Positions 35,172 through 45,057 of a stretch of DNA of 64,000 nt are shown one piece after another (the stretch's first letter is position 1; each line of letters starts with the position of its first letter). The translations under genes were made by a program, and so were the position numbers. Source of the stretch: JBJHBY01 sp050485745 (GTDB taxonomy: Bacteria; Pseudomonadota; Gammaproteobacteria; Pseudomonadales; CAMLJR01); the NCBI GenBank assembly GCA_050485745.1, contig JBJHBY010000001.1, positions 3,915-67,914 of the forward strand, in the 5' to 3' direction. The notes under the pieces were generated by a model. That model saw nothing but the letters and a program-made list of their open reading frames with translations. It searched no databases and was not told the origin of the DNA.

Positions 35172-35190
35172 ACAACCAACGAGGTGCATC

Positions 35191-35553
35191 ATGAAATACA
35201 TACTGCTGGCCTATTGCGCCGAATCGGTCTGGGATCAAGCGGATCGGCAGGCTTGCCTTGAGGAGTCCATCGCCCTGTGCCACGAACTCGCACAGGATGG
35301 CGTTTATGTCGATGCCTCACCGCTGTTGCCGGTGGAAACCGCGCACAGTGTGCGGGTGCGTGAACGCCAGGCGCTGATCACCGACGGCCCTTTTGCCGAG
35401 ACGAAGGAGCAGCTGGGCGGTTATTTTCTGGTGGATGTGGCGAACGAGTCGGAAGCACTGGCTATTGCCGCACGCGTTCCCGCGGCGCGCTTCGGCACCA
35501 TTGAAGTAAGGCCACTGGAGGCGCTGGACAAGCTGCCCGGCACTTCGTCCTGA
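35191..35553 (+). CDS. YCII-related / DGPF-domain protein
   Basis: A 120-residue ferredoxin-like-fold protein with the hallmark TDGPFAETKEQLGGYFL. Members of this group are often encoded beside ECF sigma factors or act as small lyase-like proteins; neither neighbour type is present here. It starts with MKYILLAYCAE, the usual first strand. The ATG at 35191 has a purine-rich ACGAGGTG upstream. Cytoplasmic, function unknown. It may be transcribed with the DUF2235 gene through the hairpin between them. Confidence 0.8.
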   Translation: MKYILLAYCAESVWDQADRQACLEESIALCHELAQDGVYVDASPLLPVETAHSVRVRERQALITDGPFAETKEQLGGYFLVDVANESEALAIAARVPAARFGTIEVRPLEALDKLPGTSS

Positions 35554-35673
35554 CCCAATCCCGATAGGGAAACGCAGAATCAGGTCAAGCCATGGGGAGC
35601 ACAGCGCCGGCCTGGCGCCAGTGCCTGGGCCGCGACAAAGCCGCGCAACCCGGCACCGACGCCCATTTTTTGC

Positions 35674-36330
35674 TCAGAACTGGAAACGAACGTCGATGCT
35701 GACCAGCTCCGCCTTGCTGTCCAGTGCGCGGGAGTAACCAGCGCCCAGGGACACCATCGAGACCGGCTGGAAGCGCAACCCAAGGGCGGCGATGACATCG
35801 TTGTCATTGCCACCATCATTGCCCAAACGGGCATGCGCAAACGTAAGGCCACCGTTCAACTCCACCATCGGTATCAGCCAATAGCGACCGCCAATGGCAA
35901 TGGAATAGATGTCCGCATCTGCCTTGATGCTACCCAGGCCCGACACGCGCCCCTTGGCCTCTTCATAGGTATAACCAATACCTGCGTGCACACTGGCGCG
36001 CTCGTTGACCTGGCTGGCGCCGCCAACCATGATGCCGTAGCTCTTGAAGTCAGCGGAAATGCCGCTGCCCGACAGCTTCATACCAAAGGCGCGATCCACA
36101 TCCCCTTCAAGGTAATGCCCACGGAAGAACACGCCGCTATCCTGATGATGATAAGAGCCGGCCACGCCCCAGCCATCCGACTCAATCTTCTTGTTGGGCA
36201 GGCCGGCATCGACCTTGATCGTATTCTCGAAATAGCTGGCCTCCAGATAGGTATAGCTGAAGGGCTCATAGGCCGATGCCGAAGCACTGACCACCAATGC
36301 TGCTACCGCAGCCATGGCACGACGATTCAT
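35674..36330 (-). CDS. outer-membrane beta-barrel protein
   Basis: A 218-residue protein with a signal peptide (MNRRAMAAVAALVVSASASA, cleaved after residue 20). It consists of alternating amphipathic strands rich in Gly, Tyr and Phe. It ends in FQF, the C-terminal aromatic signal recognised by the BAM complex. The predicted barrel is small (8-10 strands), like OmpA- or OmpW-sized porin-like proteins. I see no specific family motif and therefore no substrate. The ATG at 36328-36330 has AGGAGAAC upstream. It stands alone, with REP palindromes upstream on its left-hand neighbour side. Confidence 0.75.
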   Translation of the reverse strand: MNRRAMAAVAALVVSASASAYEPFSYTYLEASYFENTIKVDAGLPNKKIESDGWGVAGSYHHQDSGVFFRGHYLEGDVDRAFGMKLSGSGISADFKSYGIMVGGASQVNERASVHAGIGYTYEEAKGRVSGLGSIKADADIYSIAIGGRYWLIPMVELNGGLTFAHARLGNDGGNDNDVIAALGLRFQPVSMVSLGAGYSRALDSKAELVSIDVRFQF

Positions 36331-36417
36331 TCTGTTCTCCTTGCATAGGGAGCTGAGTGCAAGTGGGGGTTCATACTCCCATGATGGCGAGCCGTCCTAT
36401 TATAGCCGCTTCGTTCC

Positions 36418-36621
36418 GTAGGCTGGGTTAGCGGCAACGCCGCGTAACCCAGCGTCACCCCCAACGCCAGACGTTCCCGGGAGGCTCTCACGAAGCTCTA
36501 AGGTGTCACACCAAAATCCCCATCGGTGCGGGATTCAATGTGCCCCAGAGCCCGCATCGGTGTGACATTCAATGACGGTGAGAGCGCTGGGTTACGCGGC
36601 GTTGCCGCTAACCCAGCCTAC
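36418..36621. repeat. REP-spacer-REP composite repeat
   Basis: Inverted REP palindromes at 36418-36456 and 36585-36621 flank a ~125-bp spacer sharing blocks (CCCGGGAG, CTCACGAAGCTC, CCCATCGG) with the spacer at 11249-11387. The right-hand palindrome supplies the TAG stop of the esterase gene. A similar size at both sites (about 204 and 217 bp) suggests one mobile unit. Confidence 0.75.
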
Positions 36622-37238
36622 AGCGCGCCGTGCTCCACCAGCCACTGGTGAATGCCCTCGGCCATGGTGCGGTAACCCAACTGATTGAAGTGGATCGGAT
36701 CGGATTTGTAACGATTGTTGCGCAGCAGGCGGGCGATGAGGCGATCCTCCAGCACCAGGCCGTATTCGTCGGCAAGCTCACGATAGAACGGCGCCGCACT
36801 GGAGAACAGATTCCTCTCCGGCACCGCGATCAACACCACAGGGATCTCCCGCGAGCGGGCCAGCTCGATCATCCCGGCGAGATTGCCGCGGGTATCCACC
36901 GGATTGACGTTGCGCAGGATATCGTTGCCGCCGAGCAACAGGATGATCAACTCCGGCCGGGTATCATCGAGCACATCCGGCAGGCGCGCCAGGCCGCCCG
37001 CGGTGGTCTCGCCGGAGACACCCGCATTGATCACACGACGCCCACTGAGCTCCGCCAGCACGCTGGGATAGCTGTGCTCCGGTGTGGTGCCGACACCCGC
37101 GGTGAGGCTGTCGCCGAAGGCGAGAATGGTGGCGTCCGGGTGGAGGGGGTCCAGCGGTTTGTCGCCGCAGGCGATCAGTAGTAAGGCGAGAATCAGGACC
37201 AAAGCCGCGCCTGGAGCTGAGCAACCTCCATGCTTCAC
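36618..37238 (-). CDS. SGNH-hydrolase / TesA-like esterase, predicted lipoprotein
   Basis: A 206-residue GDSL esterase. Blocks I, III and V are visible as AFGDSLTAG, GGNDILRN and DPIHFNQLGY, which give the Ser, Asn and Asp-His catalytic residues; NAGVSGETT is block II. A hydrophobic N-terminus with lipobox LIAC at residues 21-24 predicts a lipid-anchored periplasmic or outer-membrane form, unlike soluble TesA. The GTG start at 37236-37238 has an excellent AAGGAGGT site. The TAG stop lies in a REP palindrome. Acyl ester or lysophospholipid hydrolysis is likely. Confidence 0.88.
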   Translation of the reverse strand: MKHGGCSAPGAALVLILALLLIACGDKPLDPLHPDATILAFGDSLTAGVGTTPEHSYPSVLAELSGRRVINAGVSGETTAGGLARLPDVLDDTRPELIILLLGGNDILRNVNPVDTRGNLAGMIELARSREIPVVLIAVPERNLFSSAAPFYRELADEYGLVLEDRLIARLLRNNRYKSDPIHFNQLGYRTMAEGIHQWLVEHGAL

Positions 37239-37320
37239 TTCCCTGACCTCCTTCCTTAGGCACCTGATTATTTTGCCTGCCAGTATAGACGTAGTACGCC
37301 TACGAAAGCTTCAGACAGAA

Positions 37321-37360
37321 ACGCCGGGTTACGCCGCTTTGCGGCTAACCCAGCCTGCGT
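37321..37360. repeat. single REP palindrome
   Basis: Arms ACGCCGGGTTACGCCGC and GCGGCTAACCCAGCCTGCGT form one palindrome between the esterase and methyltransferase genes. Confidence 0.8.
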
Positions 37361-37380
37361 GGCTATCTCCGTGCGGCTGA

Positions 37381-38634
37381 TCAAGCCCACGCCTGCAACA
37401 GCAGGTTGCGCGGGGTGAGTTCGCGGGGGCAGAAGGTGCCGAGGTGAACGCTGTAACCGTGCTCCTGCAGGTACACGCAGAGGTCCAGCACCATCCATAC
37501 TTCGAGTGGCCGCCGGAACAGCAGTCGCACCAGGTCGAGGGCGGCGACTTCGTGCAGGCGGCGCCACCCTGGGGCCTCGTGGGCAGCGATGGCGGCATCG
37601 CTGGTGTTGTGCAGGGGCACGCCCTTGAGCGCCGCCAGGTGCCTGCAGAAGGCGACGAAGCCGCGCTGCAGCCAGGCCGGTTCCAGGGGCGGCGTGGGCA
37701 GGTAGGCATCCACGCCGCGGCATTGGCGCTGCAGCAGATCGAAACCCAGGCGCCAGGCCTGCAGGGTCTCGCGCTGGCGACGGATTCGCGCGGGCGCGGT
37801 GACGCTTTCCTGCACCGCGGTGCGCAAGGCCTCCCGTGTCATCGGGAAGCCAGTCGTTGCGTTTGCAAGCACACCCGAAAGCGGCTGGTAAACGTCCGCG
37901 CCGCCGAGGTGATAACAACAGGGCGACAGGCTCAATGCGGGCAGCCCCTGCTGCGGCGCCAGCCGCACCAGTTGCCGGTGCAGTTCACCGCAGGCATGCA
38001 ACGCCACGGCATGCCGACCGGGCAGCCAGCGCGCGGCGTCGGCGGCCATCACATCCTGGCCGTGCAGCTGCTGGGGCAGCGCCAGGCGTGCGGCCATGGT
38101 GCGGCCGGCCTCGACCAGGCCGGGCTGCCACTCCAGGCTGTCGACCGGGTGCGAGCGCAGGCGCCAGCTCAGGTAACGGCCGAGGTGGCCCTTGCCGGCA
38201 CACCACTCCAGCAACGGCAGCTCGATGTCGCCGCGGGCCGCGATTGCATCCGGGGCCAGCAGTGCCGCGGCGAAGGCGTCGATCTGCGCCCATTTGCGCC
38301 CGGGCACATCGCGGTGCAGGGCCGGGGGCGGCACACCCGGGGCATGGCCCGTATCGATGCCAACGGGCGCGGTGCAGGCGGGCAAGGTCGTCAGTGCGTG
38401 CAGGTCCTGCGCCCAGGGCAACCAGGGGGATAACTCCCGCAGCAGCGCGGCGTCATCCCGCTCCAGCCCGGCCACCCATTCAGGGTCAAGCGCACGCAGA
38501 TGCGCGGCGAGCTCCGGCAATTCGTCCTCCCAGGGAAGGCGAAGCCGATGGAAGGCACGGTTCTGCCACAGCGGCTGATGCGCCTGCAGCAGCCGGCTCA
38601 GGCCGCCGAGCTGAATGCCGAAGTCCGCGCTCAT
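37381..38634 (-). CDS. methyltransferase-domain protein (Methyltransf_32-like)
   Basis: A 417-residue protein with a central Rossmann-type methyltransferase segment. LLEWCAGKGHLGRYLS is the SAM-binding motif I. ALHACGELH and SLSPCCYH are the variant motifs seen in the family that includes eukaryotic METTL25/GSTCD-type proteins. The N-terminal ~90 residues are helical and carry Trp-rich segments. The target is unknown; RNA or a protein is usual. The ATG at 38632-38634 overlaps the stop of the upstream rsmC-like gene, so the two methyltransferases are coupled. Confidence 0.72.
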   Translation of the reverse strand: MSADFGIQLGGLSRLLQAHQPLWQNRAFHRLRLPWEDELPELAAHLRALDPEWVAGLERDDAALLRELSPWLPWAQDLHALTTLPACTAPVGIDTGHAPGVPPPALHRDVPGRKWAQIDAFAAALLAPDAIAARGDIELPLLEWCAGKGHLGRYLSWRLRSHPVDSLEWQPGLVEAGRTMAARLALPQQLHGQDVMAADAARWLPGRHAVALHACGELHRQLVRLAPQQGLPALSLSPCCYHLGGADVYQPLSGVLANATTGFPMTREALRTAVQESVTAPARIRRQRETLQAWRLGFDLLQRQCRGVDAYLPTPPLEPAWLQRGFVAFCRHLAALKGVPLHNTSDAAIAAHEAPGWRRLHEVAALDLVRLLFRRPLEVWMVLDLCVYLQEHGYSVHLGTFCPRELTPRNLLLQAWA

Positions 38635-39716
38635 GGCGTCAGCGCCAGCACCTTGAAGCTGCGGGTGCGTGCCAGTTCGCGCGCGTGGGCGCCCTGCTCC
38701 GCCACCAGACGCTCAAGCGGCAGAAATTGGTTGACCACGAACAGCGCCTGGCCACCGGGTGCCAGGCGCCGCAGCGCGGCCTGCACAAAGCGCTGCCCCA
38801 GCCGTGCCTGCATGTCGAAGCCCTGGTGAAAGGGGGGGTTGCACAGCACCAGGTCAAAGCGCGCATCGATGCCGTCGGCACAGTCGGCGGCGATCACCTC
38901 GCCGCGGATGGCATGGCCGTCAAGCGGCGCCTGGAAAAGGGGGGCCTCGAAGTTGCGGGTGCAGGCGGCGACGGCGGCGAGGTTGTTGTCGGTGGCGGTG
39001 ATGCGCACCCCGGACCAGCGCCGCGCCGCCATCAGGCTCAGGTAGCCGTAACCGCAGCCGAGGTCCAGCAGGCTCGCGGGGGGCTGGCGCAACGCCAGCG
39101 CATCGAGGCTGTCGATGAGCAGGGCGGAGCCGGCGTCGCACTTCTGCCAGCCAAAGATGCCCGGTTTGCTCCACACCGTCAGCTGCGGTGTGATCACCAC
39201 CTCGCGCAGCCGGGCGTAATCCTGGTCCGGCAAGGGCTCGCCCAGCGGCCCGGGCCCGCGCCGCACCGTGCCCAGCAATGCACCCCCGGGGCCTTTTTCG
39301 AGCTGCCGCTCGCCACCCGCCAGGGTCGCGGCCTTGTCCAGATAAGTCTTGAGCCCGTCCTGGCGCTCCCCGGCCAGCAGCAGTTCACCACCCGGGGCCA
39401 GCCGCGCCAGGGCCTGGTTGATGACGTGGTGCACCAGGGCCTTTTCCTTGGATACGCGGTAATACACCCGCGCCAGGCTGGCCGCCGGCCACGGGCCGAA
39501 GTCGAAGTCGGTGAGCGCGCACTCCAGACCCTGGGCGCGCAGTGCAAGGGCCACGTCGACGCGGTTGCTCAGGGCCTGCAGCCCCGCGGGCGCACCAGCG
39601 AGCACACCCTGCTCTCCCGCGACCCAGAGCTGGCCCTTCCCGGATTCCGGACGAGAGGGCGCCAGGCGGGAGGCCAGCAGGGCGAGGGCGGCATCGATGG
39701 GCTGGGGGCGGGCCAT
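38631..39716 (-). CDS. rRNA (guanine-N2) methyltransferase, RsmC/RlmG type
   Basis: A 361-residue protein with the duplicated RsmC/RlmG layout: an N-terminal degenerate methyltransferase-like domain (to ~180) and a C-terminal active domain. SAM motif I is LLDLGCGYGYLSL, motif IV is the N6/N2-type LCNPPFHQG, and FDMQARLGQRFVQAA follows as in RsmC. It methylates a guanine in ribosomal RNA; choosing between RsmC (16S G1207) and RlmG (23S G1835) from the sequence alone is unsafe. First gene of a two-gene operon with the Methyltransf_32-like gene. Confidence 0.85.
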   Translation of the reverse strand: MARPQPIDAALALLASRLAPSRPESGKGQLWVAGEQGVLAGAPAGLQALSNRVDVALALRAQGLECALTDFDFGPWPAASLARVYYRVSKEKALVHHVINQALARLAPGGELLLAGERQDGLKTYLDKAATLAGGERQLEKGPGGALLGTVRRGPGPLGEPLPDQDYARLREVVITPQLTVWSKPGIFGWQKCDAGSALLIDSLDALALRQPPASLLDLGCGYGYLSLMAARRWSGVRITATDNNLAAVAACTRNFEAPLFQAPLDGHAIRGEVIAADCADGIDARFDLVLCNPPFHQGFDMQARLGQRFVQAALRRLAPGGQALFVVNQFLPLERLVAEQGAHARELARTRSFKVLALTP

Positions 39717-39778
39717 ACGGCGCGGGTCCGGGCAGTGGTACGGGGCGCCCGGTCCACAGTGGCCGGGTCAGCCGCCGA

Positions 39779-42043
39779 TTATACGGCCTCGCGCAGGGTA
39801 CGGGTGGCGGCGACCATGGCGCGCAGGGCGGGTTCGACCTCCTCCCAGCGCCGGGTCTTGAGGCCGCAATCCGGGTTCACCCAGAGCCGCTGCGGCGGGA
39901 TCACCTCGCAGGCGCGGCGCATCAGGGTCACCATCGCCTCCTCCGCGGGAATGCGCGGCGAGTGGATGTCGTAGACGCCGGGGCCGATGGCATTGGGATA
40001 CTCGAAGCGGGCGAACTCGTCGAGCAGGGCCATGGCCGAGCGCGCGGTCTCGATGGTGATCACATCCGCGTCCAGCGCCGCGATGGCGGCCAGGATGCCA
40101 CCGAACTCCGAATAGCACATGTGGGTATGGATCTGGGTGCTGTCCGCCACCCCGGAGGTAGCCAGACGGAAGGCTCGCACCGCCCAGTCCAGGTAGTCGG
40201 GCTGGTCCTCGCGCAGCAGGGGCAGTCCCTCGCGGAAGGCGGGCTCGTCCACCTGGATCATGCCGATGCCGGCGGCCTCCAGGTCCGCCACCTCGTCGCG
40301 CAGGGCCAGGGCAATCTGCAGGGCCACGTCGCGCGGTGCCAGGTCATCCCGGGGGAAGGACCACTTCAGGATGGTCACCGGGCCGGTGAGCATGCCCTTG
40401 ACCGGGCGTGAGGTGCGGCTCTGGGCATGGCGGCTCCAGGCCACGGTCATGGGGAACGGCCGCCCCACGTCGCCATAGATCAGCGGCGGCTTCACGCAGC
40501 GCGAGCCGTAGCTCTGCACCCAGCCATTGGCGGTGACGGCAAAGCCGTCCAGCTGCTCGCCGAAGTACTCGACCATGTCATTGCGCTCGGCCTCGCCGTG
40601 CACCAGCACATCCAGGCCGTAATCCTCCTGGCGGTCGATGGCGTCATCGATGGCCCTGCGCATGGCCTGGATGTAGCCGTCCTCGCCCAGCTCGCCGCGG
40701 CGCCATGCGGCGCGGGCCTGGCGGATGGCGTCGGTCTGGGGAAAGGAGCCGATGGTGGTGGTGGGGAACGCCGGCAAGCGCCAGCGCGCCTGCTGCGCCA
40801 GAGCGCGCTCCGCGTAGGCGGAACGGCGCGCAAAGGCGGCCTCGGGCAGCTGCCGCAGGCGTTCGCGCAGGCCCGCATCATGGCTGCTGCCGGCACTGCG
40901 ACGCCGGGCCAGCAGCTGGTCGGACTGCGCCAGTTCAACGGCGATGGCCTCGCTCCCCTCGCGCAGGCCGCGGCCCAGCACGGCCAGTTCCTCGACCTTC
41001 TGCCGGGCAAAGGCCACCCAGCTGCCCAGTGCCTCCGGCAGCGCCGTTTCCAGGCTGGCATCCACCGGCACGTGCAACAGGGAACAGCTGCTCGCCGCCC
41101 ACACCTTCGGCCCCAGCACCACCCGGGCCCGCTCCAGGCGCGCCCAGGCGGTGCGCAGGTCCGCGCGCCAGACATTGCGCCCGTCGATCACGCCGCAGGA
41201 CAGCACCCGCTGTGCCGGCAGGCGCAGCAGCCATTCGTCCAGCTGCTGCGGAGCACGCACCAGATCGATATGAAAGCCCGCCACGGGCAGTGCGGCGGTG
41301 GCCGCCACATCGCTGACGCGCCCGAAGTAACTGGCCAGCAACAGGCGCAGCGGGCTCGCTTCAGCCAGTGCGGCGCAGGACTGCTGCAAGGCCTCGCGCC
41401 AGCGGGGCTCCAGATCCAGCGCCAGGATCGGCTCGTCCAGCTGCAACCACTCGATGCCGCGCGCCGCCAGGACCTGCAGCAGCTCGGCATACACCGCCAG
41501 CAGGGACGGCAGCAGGCTCAACCGGTCCGCCAGGCCACCGCGCTCGCGGCCCAGGTACAGCAGGCTCACCGGGCCCAGCAGCACCGGCTTGAGCGCATGC
41601 CCCGCGGCCAGGGCCAGGTCGACTTCCGCCAGCAGGGTCTCCGCCTGCAGATTGAAGCGCAGGTCCGGCGTGTACTCCGGGACGAGGTAGTGGTAGTTGG
41701 TATCGAACCACTTGGTCAGCTCCATCGCCGGCTGCGTCTGGTCGCCGCGGGCGCAGCGGAAGTAGTCCGCAATGCCGGGCCGGGTGGCGCAGCCGACCAG
41801 GCGCGTGGGCAGGCCGCCGACCCGGGCCAGGGCATCCAGCACGTGGTCGTACAGGCTGAAGTCCCCCACCGTGACCCATTCCAGGCCGGCACTGCGCTGC
41901 AGCGCCCAGTTGTCGGCGCGGATGGCGCTGGCCTCGCGCCACAGGGTGGCCTCGTCGAGTTCATTGCGCCAGAAGGCCTCGAGGGCGCGCTTGAGTTCGC
42001 GGCGGGGGCCGATACGGGGGAAGCCGAGGATATGGGCGGTCAT
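39779..42043 (-). CDS. metE: cobalamin-independent methionine synthase
   Basis: A 754-residue MetE that transfers a methyl group from methyltetrahydropteroyl-triglutamate to homocysteine. It has the full two-barrel form. The N-terminus is HILGFPRIGPRRELK, and the interdomain TTTIGSFPQTDAIRQAR opens the catalytic barrel. The zinc site is seen as HTHMCYSEF with His and Cys, the later Glu and the final NPDCGLKTR with the second Cys. CAGGAGAG precedes the ATG at 42041-42043. It is divergent from metR, which normally activates it when homocysteine accumulates. The cytoplasmic enzyme is complete. Confidence 0.97.
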   Translation of the reverse strand: MTAHILGFPRIGPRRELKRALEAFWRNELDEATLWREASAIRADNWALQRSAGLEWVTVGDFSLYDHVLDALARVGGLPTRLVGCATRPGIADYFRCARGDQTQPAMELTKWFDTNYHYLVPEYTPDLRFNLQAETLLAEVDLALAAGHALKPVLLGPVSLLYLGRERGGLADRLSLLPSLLAVYAELLQVLAARGIEWLQLDEPILALDLEPRWREALQQSCAALAEASPLRLLLASYFGRVSDVAATAALPVAGFHIDLVRAPQQLDEWLLRLPAQRVLSCGVIDGRNVWRADLRTAWARLERARVVLGPKVWAASSCSLLHVPVDASLETALPEALGSWVAFARQKVEELAVLGRGLREGSEAIAVELAQSDQLLARRRSAGSSHDAGLRERLRQLPEAAFARRSAYAERALAQQARWRLPAFPTTTIGSFPQTDAIRQARAAWRRGELGEDGYIQAMRRAIDDAIDRQEDYGLDVLVHGEAERNDMVEYFGEQLDGFAVTANGWVQSYGSRCVKPPLIYGDVGRPFPMTVAWSRHAQSRTSRPVKGMLTGPVTILKWSFPRDDLAPRDVALQIALALRDEVADLEAAGIGMIQVDEPAFREGLPLLREDQPDYLDWAVRAFRLATSGVADSTQIHTHMCYSEFGGILAAIAALDADVITIETARSAMALLDEFARFEYPNAIGPGVYDIHSPRIPAEEAMVTLMRRACEVIPPQRLWVNPDCGLKTRRWEEVEPALRAMVAATRTLREAV

Positions 42044-42197
42044 GCTTGCTCTCCTGCTGAACCGATAGGCCCCTGGCCTTCATCAAGGCGGGCGAAGGCG
42101 GGCGCCGGTGACGGGGAACCGGCCGCCAGGGCGACAGAGGCAGGCAGTCTAGAAAGCCACCCGACATGAATCAAACGAAAGATTTTATGGGTTATCA

Positions 42198-42210
42198 TTA
42201 GAATTATTCA
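42198..42210. promoter_or_regulatory. candidate MetR binding site
   Basis: TTAGAATTATTCA matches seven of the nine fixed bases of the known MetR consensus TGAA-N2-T-N2-TTCA. It lies in the AT-rich divergent region, 155 bp before metE and 22 bp before metR, where MetR would activate one and repress the other. Confidence 0.45.
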
Positions 42211-42231
42211 TGGCCGACACGGGATAGACCG

Positions 42232-43158
42232 ATGCCCCTCTCCCCCCTGGAGGTGCGCCACCTGCGCACCCTGCGCGCACTGCGCGACAGCGGCAGCCTG
42301 TCCCAGGCGGCACGTCTGCTGTACCTGACCCAGTCCGCCCTGTCGCACCAGGTGAAGACGCTGGAAGACCACTACGGTGCGCCCCTGTTCGAGCGCAAGA
42401 CCGTGCCGGTGCGCTTCACCCCCCTGGGCCAGAAGCTGCTGGACCTGGCGGACCAGCTGGTGCCGGAGCTGGACGCGGCGGAGCGGGAGCTGTTGCAACT
42501 GGCGCAGGGGGAGGCGGGCACACTGCGCATCGCGGTGGAGTGCCACACCTGCTTCGACTGGCTGATGCCGGTGATGGACCGCTTTCGCGGCCAGTGGCCG
42601 CAGGTGGAGCTGGATATCGTGTCGGGCTTTCACAGCGACCCGGTGGCCCTGCTGCACGGTGGCCGCGCCGACCTGGCCATCGTCGCCGACCCCGGCGACG
42701 ACCCGGCGCTGTGGCATGCGGCGCTGTTCCGCTTCGAGATCGTGGCGCTGATGGCCAACGATCACCCGCTCACCCGCAAACGCTATCTGCAGGCAGAGGA
42801 TTTTGCCGGGCAGACCCTGATCACCTACGCGGTGCCGGATGCGCGCCTGGACATCATCCAGCGCGTGCTGCGCCCGGCGGGGGTGCGGCCGCGGCAGCGC
42901 AGTACCGAGCTGACCATCACCATCCTGCAACTGGTGGCGAGCCGCCAGGGCGTGGCGGCGCTGCCGCACTGGGCGGTATACGGCTACCTGAAGCATGACT
43001 ACGTCAGCGCCCGCCCGGTCGGCCCGGAGGGGCTGGAGAGCCGCCTCTACGCCAGCGCCCTGCCCGAGGTGGCGCAGCGCCCCTACACCCGGGCCTTCGT
43101 GCAGTTGCTGCGCGAACACTGCGCAGGCAACCTGCCGGGGATCGAATTGATGGTGTGA
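42232..43158 (+). CDS. metR: LysR-type activator of methionine synthesis
   Basis: A 308-residue LysR regulator. The N-terminal winged helix-turn-helix reads LRALRDSGSLSQAARLLYLTQ and SALSHQVKTLE. The effector domain carries ECHTCFDWLMP, the signature by which MetR differs from other LysR proteins. Homocysteine is the known co-inducer in enterobacteria. It is divergent from metE with 188 bp between the starts. No strong Shine-Dalgarno site is seen before the ATG at 42232, but the LysR N-terminus fits this start. Confidence 0.92.
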   Translation: MPLSPLEVRHLRTLRALRDSGSLSQAARLLYLTQSALSHQVKTLEDHYGAPLFERKTVPVRFTPLGQKLLDLADQLVPELDAAERELLQLAQGEAGTLRIAVECHTCFDWLMPVMDRFRGQWPQVELDIVSGFHSDPVALLHGGRADLAIVADPGDDPALWHAALFRFEIVALMANDHPLTRKRYLQAEDFAGQTLITYAVPDARLDIIQRVLRPAGVRPRQRSTELTITILQLVASRQGVAALPHWAVYGYLKHDYVSARPVGPEGLESRLYASALPEVAQRPYTRAFVQLLREHCAGNLPGIELMV

Positions 43159-43206
43159 GGCACGTGCTTCATCGCAACACCAGTGCCGGGTGCGATCGTG
43201 GAGGTG

Positions 43207-43312
43207 ACGCTGGGTTACGCGGCGCAGCCGCTAACCCAGCCTGCGTCCCAACTGCGGAGTGCCGCACGTGCTGTAGGCTGGGTTAGCCGCAAAGCGGCGT
43301 AACCCGGCGTCA
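43207..43312. repeat. pair of inverted REP palindromes
   Basis: Two palindromes, at 43207-43246 and 43273-43312, in opposite orientation with a 26-bp spacer, filling the space between metR and the ABC-2 permease stop. Confidence 0.85.
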
Positions 43313-43316
43313 CCAC

Positions 43317-44078
43317 CTACTGCTTGATGCGGTAGCCAGTGCGGAAGATCCAGGCGATGGCCACCAGGCACAGCAGCATGAAGCCGAGGGTCATGCCCAT
43401 GCTGATCGCCACCGGCACGTCGGCGCTGCCATAGAAGCTCCAGCGGAAGCCGCTGACCAGATACACCACCGGGTTGAACAGGGTGAGCGTCTGCCACAGT
43501 GGCGGCAACATACTGATGGAGTAGAAGGTGCCGCCGAGAAACGCCAGAGGCATCACCACCATCAGGGGAATGACCGTCAGCTGTTCGAAGCTGTCGGCCC
43601 AGATGCCGATGATGAAGCCGAACAGGCTGAAGGTCACCGCGGTCAGCAGCAAAAAGCCCAGCATCCAGAACGGGTGCTGGATCTCGTAGTCAACGAACAG
43701 GCGCGCGGTGAGCAGGATGAGAAAGCCAAGCAGGACGGACTTCGACGCCGCCGCGCCGACATAGCCGAGCACGATCTCCACCCAGGATACCGGCGCCGAA
43801 AGTACCTCGTACATCGAGCCGTTGTACTTGGGCATGTAGATGCCGAAGGAGGCATTGGAAATGCTCTCGGTGAGCAGCATCAGCATGATCAAGCCGGGAA
43901 TGATAAAGGCGCCGTAACTGACGCCATCGACGGCTTCCATGCGCGCACCAATGGCGGCACCGAACACGACGAAATACAGCGAGGTGGAAATCACCGGCGC
44001 GGCAATGCTCTGCAGGGTGGTGCGCCACATGCGCGCCATCTCGAACTGGTAAATCGCGCGGACTGCGTACAGGTTCAT
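43317..44078 (-). CDS. ABC-2 type exporter permease
   Basis: A 253-residue inner-membrane permease with six helices, similar in layout to E. coli YadH. Landmarks are the N-terminal [24 protein letters not shown] and, near the end, [12 protein letters not shown] followed by [11 protein letters not shown]. The start ATG overlaps the stop of the ATPase gene upstream (ATGA at 44075-44078), so the two subunits are coupled. The substrate is unknown; homologues export polysaccharides, drugs or haem-related compounds. The gene ends four bases from a REP palindrome. Confidence 0.88.
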   Translation of the reverse strand: MNLYAVRAIYQFEMARMWRTTLQSIAAPVISTSLYFVVFGAAIGARMEAVDGVSYGAFIIPGLIMLMLLTESISNASFGIYMPKYNGSMYEVLSAPVSWVEIVLGYVGAAASKSVLLGFLILLTARLFVDYEIQHPFWMLGFLLLTAVTFSLFGFIIGIWADSFEQLTVIPLMVVMPLAFLGGTFYSISMLPPLWQTLTLFNPVVYLVSGFRWSFYGSADVPVAISMGMTLGFMLLCLVAIAWIFRTGYRIKQ

Positions 44079-45001
44079 GGCTTTCTCCCCACCAGGCTGA
44101 GGAAAATCTCCTCCAGGGAACTCTGGCTGGAGTGCAGATCCCTGAAGTCGATCCCGTGATCATTGAGCCGGCGCAGCAGGTCGGCAATGCCGGTGTGCTC
44201 GGCACTGACGTCGAAGGTGTAGATCAGCTCGTGGCCATCCGCGGCCAGCGCCAGCGAGTACGCCGAGAGGCCGGCCGGTATGGCCTGCAACGGCTGTTGC
44301 AGGTGCAGGGTGAGCTGCTTCTTGCCGAGCTTGCGCATCAGGGTGCGGGTGGTCTCGACCAGAATGATCTCGCCGCCGTTGATGACGCCGACGCGGTCGG
44401 CCATCTCTTCGGCCTCTTCGATGTAATGCGTGGTGAGGATGATGGTCACACCGCGCTCGCGCAGGCGCCGCACCATCTCCCACATGTCGCGGCGCAGCTC
44501 CACGTCGACCCCGGCGGTGGGCTCGTCGAGAAACAGGATGTCCGGCTCGTGGGACAGGGCCTTGGCGATCATCACCCGCCGCTTCATACCGCCAGACAGG
44601 GCCATGGTCTTGCTGCGGCGCTTGTCCCAGAGGGAGAGGTCGCGCAGCACCTGTTCGATGTGCGCAGGGTTGGGCGCCTTGCCGAACAGGCCGCGACTGA
44701 AGCTGACCGTATCCCAGACCGTCTCGAACGCCTCCGCCACCAGTTCCTGCGGCACCAGGCCGATCTTCTCACGCGCGGCGCGGTAGTCGCGCACCACGTC
44801 GCAACCATCCACCTGCACCTCGCCGCGGGTCGGGTTGACGGTGCCGCAGATGACGCTGATCAGGGTGGTCTTGCCGGCGCCATTGGGGCCGAGCAGGGCG
44901 AAGATCTCGCCGCGCTGGATATCCAGGTCGATGCTTTTCAGCGCCTGAAAGCCATCGCCGTAGGTCTTGTTGAGCGCGCGGATGGTGATGACGGGTTGCA
45001 C
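44075..45001 (-). CDS. ABC exporter ATP-binding protein
   Basis: A 308-residue cytoplasmic ATPase, YadG-like. Walker A is GPNGAGKTT, the signature LSGGMKRR, Walker [14 protein letters not shown], and the switch His is in [10 protein letters not shown]. The C-terminal ~80 residues are the extra domain typical of exporters (ends [13 protein letters not shown]). It pairs with the overlapping ABC-2 permease to form a heterotetramer. A short stretch of 56 bp separates it from rsuA upstream. Confidence 0.92.
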   Translation of the reverse strand: MQPVITIRALNKTYGDGFQALKSIDLDIQRGEIFALLGPNGAGKTTLISVICGTVNPTRGEVQVDGCDVVRDYRAAREKIGLVPQELVAEAFETVWDTVSFSRGLFGKAPNPAHIEQVLRDLSLWDKRRSKTMALSGGMKRRVMIAKALSHEPDILFLDEPTAGVDVELRRDMWEMVRRLRERGVTIILTTHYIEEAEEMADRVGVINGGEIILVETTRTLMRKLGKKQLTLHLQQPLQAIPAGLSAYSLALAADGHELIYTFDVSAEHTGIADLLRRLNDHGIDFRDLHSSQSSLEEIFLSLVGRKP

Positions 45002-45057
45002 TGTTTTTCCTCTGCCGTGGTGGGCTCAAGCCACCGCTGATTCATTCGTTCGCAGCC

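Noticed and set aside
42044..42231. Riboswitch (B12 or SAM) between metE and metR
   Set aside because: No conserved hairpin set or box was found. The AT-rich MetR-type site explains the region.
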